From positions 1-57,115 of the forward strand of contig CALFLO010000007.1 in the NCBI GenBank assembly GCA_937880175.1: a stretch of DNA of 57,115 nt, written 5' to 3'. This DNA comes from an uncultured Gluconobacter sp. Its GTDB lineage: Bacteria > Pseudomonadota > Alphaproteobacteria > Acetobacterales > Acetobacteraceae. This document shows positions 53,880 through 57,115 of the stretch, piece after piece; the stretch's first letter is position 1; every line of letters begins with the position of its first letter. The translations under genes were made by a program, and so were the position numbers. The notes beneath the pieces were generated by a model. That model saw only the letters and a list, made by a program, of their open reading frames with translations. It searched no databases and was not told where the DNA came from.

Positions 53880-54983
53880 GTGCCAGATCCCACGAATTCT
53901 TCCGCCGCATCTTTCAAAACTGACCTCCGCCGCGTCGATATCAATCCAGACTTCTGGTATCCGCTGGCCTGGTCAAAGGATCTTAAACGCGGAAAGACGA
54001 TCGGGCGCCGTTTCGGGCGTCATCCCATTGCATTGGTGCGCCCCGAGGAAGGTACGGTCTTCGCGCTTGAAGACCGCTGTGCGCATCGTCAGGTTCCGCT
54101 GAGTCTGGGCAAGGTCAGCGGTGAGGCGGTGCAGTGCTGCTATCATGGCTGGGCTTATGGGCGATCCGGGCGATGCATTGATGTGCCGTATCTTGGCAAG
54201 GGCAAGCTGCCGAATGGTGTGAAGACATATCCCTGTCGTGAGGCGGGTGGGATGATCTTCATTTTTCCGGGCGATGCGGAAAAAGCTGAGAGCGTGCCCC
54301 TGCCGCCTCTGGCGCAGGTGGATAATCCGGCGTTCAAGACGCGGCGTTTCAGCCCGGTTGTGAAGTGCCACTACACGTTCATGCATGAGAACCTGATGGA
54401 CATGAACCATCAGTTCCTGCACCGCCGCCAGATGGGGCAGATCAAGGCGCGTTTTCTGGGGCAGGATGCGGGCGAGAACTTCATTGAGGCGCGATATAGT
54501 TTTGCGCGCAGTGGAAACCAGCAGCCCCTCGCGGAACGGCTGATTTTCGGCAAGCATCATGATGACCCGAACCGGGAGCAGCCGGTTGAGGAAATCGTCA
54601 GCATCCGCACGACCTACCCGTATCAGAGCCTGAAAATCCATGACAAGGACGGCGATCTGATCATGGAGCTGTTCAGCGTTTACGTTCCCGATACGGCGGA
54701 CGGGATGAGCACGCAGACTTTTGGTCTGCTTTCGGTGCTGCGCCCCAAAACGCCGTTCCTGATTGACGTGATCTGGCCTGCGCTGGGTATTTTCACGAAC
54801 CGGATTTTTGAAGAAGACCGGGAAATCATGGAACTGGAGCAGAACGCCTGGCGCGAACTCGGCGGTGACCACAACGTCGAAGTTTTCCCGATTGTGCGGA
54901 AGCTGCGGGACCTGCTGGCGGCCAATGGTGTGGCGCCGGGCGATGTTGTGAGGGAACAGCAGGCGGATCCTGTCGTTGTCTGA
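53880..54983 (+). CDS. Rieske-type ring-hydroxylating oxygenase alpha subunit family protein
   Basis: A 367-residue iron-sulfur oxygenase. The Rieske 2Fe-2S site is C67, H69, C86 and H89 (CAH and CCYH), and the mononuclear iron motif is E170-N171-D174-H177-H181. GTG 53880 is preceded by GGAGAGGA; ATG 53823 in the same frame is an alternative that adds 19 residues. These enzymes need an electron-transfer reductase, which is not encoded next to it. An aldo/keto reductase follows after 21 bp. The substrate is unknown. Confidence 0.88.
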   Translation: MPDPTNSSAASFKTDLRRVDINPDFWYPLAWSKDLKRGKTIGRRFGRHPIALVRPEEGTVFALEDRCAHRQVPLSLGKVSGEAVQCCYHGWAYGRSGRCIDVPYLGKGKLPNGVKTYPCREAGGMIFIFPGDAEKAESVPLPPLAQVDNPAFKTRRFSPVVKCHYTFMHENLMDMNHQFLHRRQMGQIKARFLGQDAGENFIEARYSFARSGNQQPLAERLIFGKHHDDPNREQPVEEIVSIRTTYPYQSLKIHDKDGDLIMELFSVYVPDTADGMSTQTFGLLSVLRPKTPFLIDVIWPALGIFTNRIFEEDREIMELEQNAWRELGGDHNVEVFPIVRKLRDLLAANGVAPGDVVREQQADPVVV

Positions 54984-55004
54984 GAACACAGACAGGAAAC
55001 GGTC

Positions 55005-55850
55005 ATGAAAACAGTCACACTCAGGAATGGTGTCACGGTTCCCGCGCTGGGCATGGGAACCTGGAATATCGGCGACAGCGCCGCGCGGCGTGTGAACGAA
55101 ATCGAGAGTCTGCGTCAGGGGCTGGAAGCCGGGTTGAAGGTTGTCGATACGGCCGAGATGTATGGCAACGGCCGGTCGGAAGATCTGGTGGGCGAGGCGA
55201 TCGCGGATGTGCGCGATGACGTCTATCTTGTCAGCAAGGTGGTGCCGTCCAATGCGTCTTATGATGGCGTGCGCAAGGCGTGCCGGCGTTCACTGAAGCA
55301 TCTCGGAACGGACTGGCTGGATCTGTATCTGCTGCACTGGCGCGGGGGCACGCCTCTTGAAGAGACGATCCGGGCTTTTGAGGATCTGAAGGATGATGGA
55401 CTGATCCGGGGTTGGGGTGTTTCGAATTTCGATGTCGATGACATGGAAGAAATCGAGAGCCTGTCCGGAAACTGTTTGGTCAATCAGGTTTTGTATAATC
55501 TTGAGCATCGCGGGACAGAGTTCGATCTTCTGGATCATGATCTGAACTCCGAGACTGTTACGATGGCGTATTCGCCGCTGGGACAGGGTGGGGAGCTTCT
55601 GGATCATCCGGCGCTCAAAGACGTGGCGTCGCGTCATGAGACGTCGCAGGGGCCTGCCGATCCGGCCCAGATCGCGCTGGCCTGGGTGCTGCATCGGCCA
55701 AATATCATGGCCATTCCGAAGGCTGGCTCTCCCAAGCATGTCGCCGGAAATCTTGCCAGTCTGGAGATCAGCCTGACGGATGCGGATCTCAAAACGCTGG
55801 ACGGTGCTTTCCCTCCGCCGAAACGCAAGGTATCTCTCGCCATGATCTGA
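55005..55850 (+). CDS. Aldo/keto reductase
   Basis: A 281-residue NADPH-dependent oxidoreductase with the full catalytic tetrad D48, Y53, K78 and H111 (DTAEMYGNG, SKVVPSN, YLLHWRGG). The cofactor-binding C-terminal part is IPKAGSPKHVAGNL. GACAGGAAACGGTC precedes the ATG. Related Acetobacteraceae enzymes reduce methylglyoxal or dicarbonyls, but the substrate cannot be read from the sequence. Confidence 0.93.
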   Translation: MKTVTLRNGVTVPALGMGTWNIGDSAARRVNEIESLRQGLEAGLKVVDTAEMYGNGRSEDLVGEAIADVRDDVYLVSKVVPSNASYDGVRKACRRSLKHLGTDWLDLYLLHWRGGTPLEETIRAFEDLKDDGLIRGWGVSNFDVDDMEEIESLSGNCLVNQVLYNLEHRGTEFDLLDHDLNSETVTMAYSPLGQGGELLDHPALKDVASRHETSQGPADPAQIALAWVLHRPNIMAIPKAGSPKHVAGNLASLEISLTDADLKTLDGAFPPPKRKVSLAMI

Positions 55851-55862
55851 CGGTCGTGATGG

Positions 55863-56888
55863 TTGCGGTCCGTTCCCACCTTTTGTCCGGACCGCGCCCT
55901 GCATATTTTTGCCTCCCTTTTTCATTGTGATCCGGTCTCTCTCAGCCTTGCGGTTCTGATTGTTCCGGCCTGTCTGCAGGCTGTTCAGCCCGGGCAGGTT
56001 TGGAGAGCTGCTGTCCTCTGTCTGGCGGCGCTGGCCGCAGTTCTGGCTCTGTCGCCAGCAGTTGCGGCGGTTGCGATCGGAGTGATTGCGGCACTGGATC
56101 GGGAAGCCTGTCCGGCGGTATGGAGCGTTCCCGCTCTGCTGCTGGGTGTCCTGTTTCCCGCTCAGACATGTGTTGTGCTGGCGCTGCTGCCGGTTCTGTT
56201 CTGGTCCGTTCTTGTGCGTCTGCGGGACGGGGCACCGGGCGGCGCGTTTCCGGCCGTAATGGCGATTTTGGCGGTGTCGCTTGTCTGGCATGCGCCGGGA
56301 AGTGTTCCAGCCGAACTGGTCGCGGGGCTGGGGGCGGGCGTGATCGGGCTTGTGGTATGGTCGGTTCTGGGAGCATTCCGGCCCGGAGATCTGGGGCTTT
56401 TTCGGCCTGTCCTGCTGATGGTTCTGGTCATGGCGGCTCAGGCCGAGGGGCTAGCCGTCTGTTCCCGGATTGCGCTCGAAGCCGCGCTTCTTGATCTGTC
56501 ACTGCTGGTTCTGACGGCTGCGTTGGGGGTTCGGTTCCCGGTGTTGGCCGTGTTGCGGCTGCCGTTTCCGCCTTTGCCCGGGCTTGTTGTTTTGTGGCTT
56601 GGGATCCACGCCGCGCTCGGTATGGCGGCAGGGGTCGAGGGCTGGAGCGTGCTGGGTGTGGCGGTCTCCCTGCTGCTGGGGTTGCTGTCTCTGTCGGATA
56701 TTCTCGTTGTGGGCCGGGTTTTACGGGCGTGGCAGGGGGCTGTTCCGGGGATTTCTGTTCTCCTCATAGGAGCGGCCAGTCTGCTGCTGCCTGCGCTGGT
56801 GTTCGGGATGGCGAGCCCGCTTCTGCATTTCATGGGTCGTGAGAGGGTCTGGCCTGTTTGGCGCACGGGCGGGGGGGATGGCGCCTAG
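55863..56888 (+). CDS. Polytopic membrane protein of unknown function
   Basis: About 341 residues, nearly all hydrophobic, with roughly ten possible helices and few charges. No ATG start fits; the frame opens with TTG 55863, 12 bp after the aldo/keto reductase stop, and later TTG or CTG codons are alternatives. I see a loose resemblance to proton-pump or antiporter-type subunits (RLPFPPLPGLVVLWLG) but cannot assign a family. The frame ends in TAG at 56886 and continues open in the same phase beyond. Confidence 0.6.
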   Translation: MRSVPTFCPDRALHIFASLFHCDPVSLSLAVLIVPACLQAVQPGQVWRAAVLCLAALAAVLALSPAVAAVAIGVIAALDREACPAVWSVPALLLGVLFPAQTCVVLALLPVLFWSVLVRLRDGAPGGAFPAVMAILAVSLVWHAPGSVPAELVAGLGAGVIGLVVWSVLGAFRPGDLGLFRPVLLMVLVMAAQAEGLAVCSRIALEAALLDLSLLVLTAALGVRFPVLAVLRLPFPPLPGLVVLWLGIHAALGMAAGVEGWSVLGVAVSLLLGLLSLSDILVVGRVLRAWQGAVPGISVLLIGAASLLLPALVFGMASPLLHFMGRERVWPVWRTGGGDGA

Positions 56889-57115
56889 CTGAGACTGCCG
56901 GTTTTTGTGCTCACAGGAGCTGTTCTGTGGTGCGTCCTGGTGCGTCCGTGGCGGGTTGTTGGCGGGGTGGTGCTGGCGGCCTCCCCCCTTGTTCCGGCAC
57001 TGGGAAATCTGCTTTCGGCGGGGGACGAGCTGTTTGAGGAAGCGCCGTCTCTGGGTTGGAAGATGCGGCGTGTCATCGTGGCGGGCCGACTGCGCTTCAG
57101 GGCGATGAAAAGCGG
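56889..57115 (+). CDS. Partial membrane-protein frame running off the window
   Basis: In the same phase as the preceding frame, directly after its TAG, the reading stays open to base 57115 with strong third-position GC. The product begins with a hydrophobic helix (LPVFVLTGAVLWCVLV), then a second helix and a charged region (SAGDELFEEAPSLGWKMRR). The first in-frame GTG is at 56907, without a good ribosome-binding site. It is either a separate gene with a non-ATG start or the continuation of the upstream gene across a stop. Confidence 0.45.
   Translation, partial: MRLPVFVLTGAVLWCVLVRPWRVVGGVVLAASPLVPALGNLLSAGDELFEEAPSLGWKMRRVIVAGRLRFRAMKS

Overview
The window is a continuous, gene-dense piece of a GC-rich bacterial chromosome. 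It encodes about 55 proteins and shows no rRNA, tRNA, insertion sequence, prophage or CRISPR array. The gene content (three-part pntAA-pntAB-pntB transhydrogenase followed by AdhP, carAB with yqeY, dnaG-rpoD, lptF-lptG-lptD-surA-rsmA, gpmI-envC-ctpA-rppH, an HWE histidine kinase) points to an alphaproteobacterium of the Acetobacteraceae. I would guess Gluconobacter or a close relative, because I recall the same transhydrogenase-alcohol dehydrogenase order in G. oxydans; I did not check this.

Layout. 1-4.0 kb (minus): a MoxR ATPase, a DUF58 protein and a DUF4159/BatA-type membrane protein cut by the left edge. 4.1-7.7 kb (plus): a DUF1285 protein, CCA-adding enzyme and an ABC exporter. 7.7-13.8 kb (minus): gpmI, EnvC-like amidase activator, CtpA protease, a DUF610 deacetylase-like protein and rppH. 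13.9-15.7 kb: CsbD, msrB-upp and a DUF1330 protein. 15.7-23.7 kb: ilvA and greA (minus), a small AT-rich DUF2975/HTH module (plus), carB and carA (minus), and divergent yqeY (plus). 23.7-34.0 kb: an accessory block with an AraC regulator, a beta-hydroxyacid-dehydrogenase-like enzyme, an NTF2-like protein, a CDF metal exporter, a small secreted protein, an HWE kinase, two zinc alcohol dehydrogenases and the transhydrogenase. 34.4-41.8 kb (plus): dnaG, rpoD, a GNAT protein, rpsF-rpsR-rplI and cfa. 41.85-51.8 kb (minus): a tightly packed unit from cysQ through tsaC, a coiled-coil membrane protein, lptF, lptG, lptD and surA to rsmA. 51.9-57.1 kb (plus): pepA, holC, a Rieske oxygenase, an aldo/keto reductase and membrane-protein frames cut by the right edge.

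How it works together. Most genes are housekeeping: LPS transport and outer-membrane assembly, envelope remodelling, replication and transcription initiation, carbamoyl phosphate synthesis and RNA turnover. The less ordinary parts are regulatory. The CarA frame is fused in phase to an N-terminal helix-turn-helix-like domain, and two copies of a palindromic repeat lie just upstream. Two copies of one operator flank the promoter of the DUF2975/HTH module. Two perfect TetR-type palindromes sit at the promoter of the transhydrogenase-alcohol dehydrogenase operon, whose two dehydrogenases look tuned to different nicotinamide cofactors.

All calls come from reading the sequence and translations. No database search was run. 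Family names are from recognised motifs, and start codons were chosen from ribosome-binding sites and overlaps.
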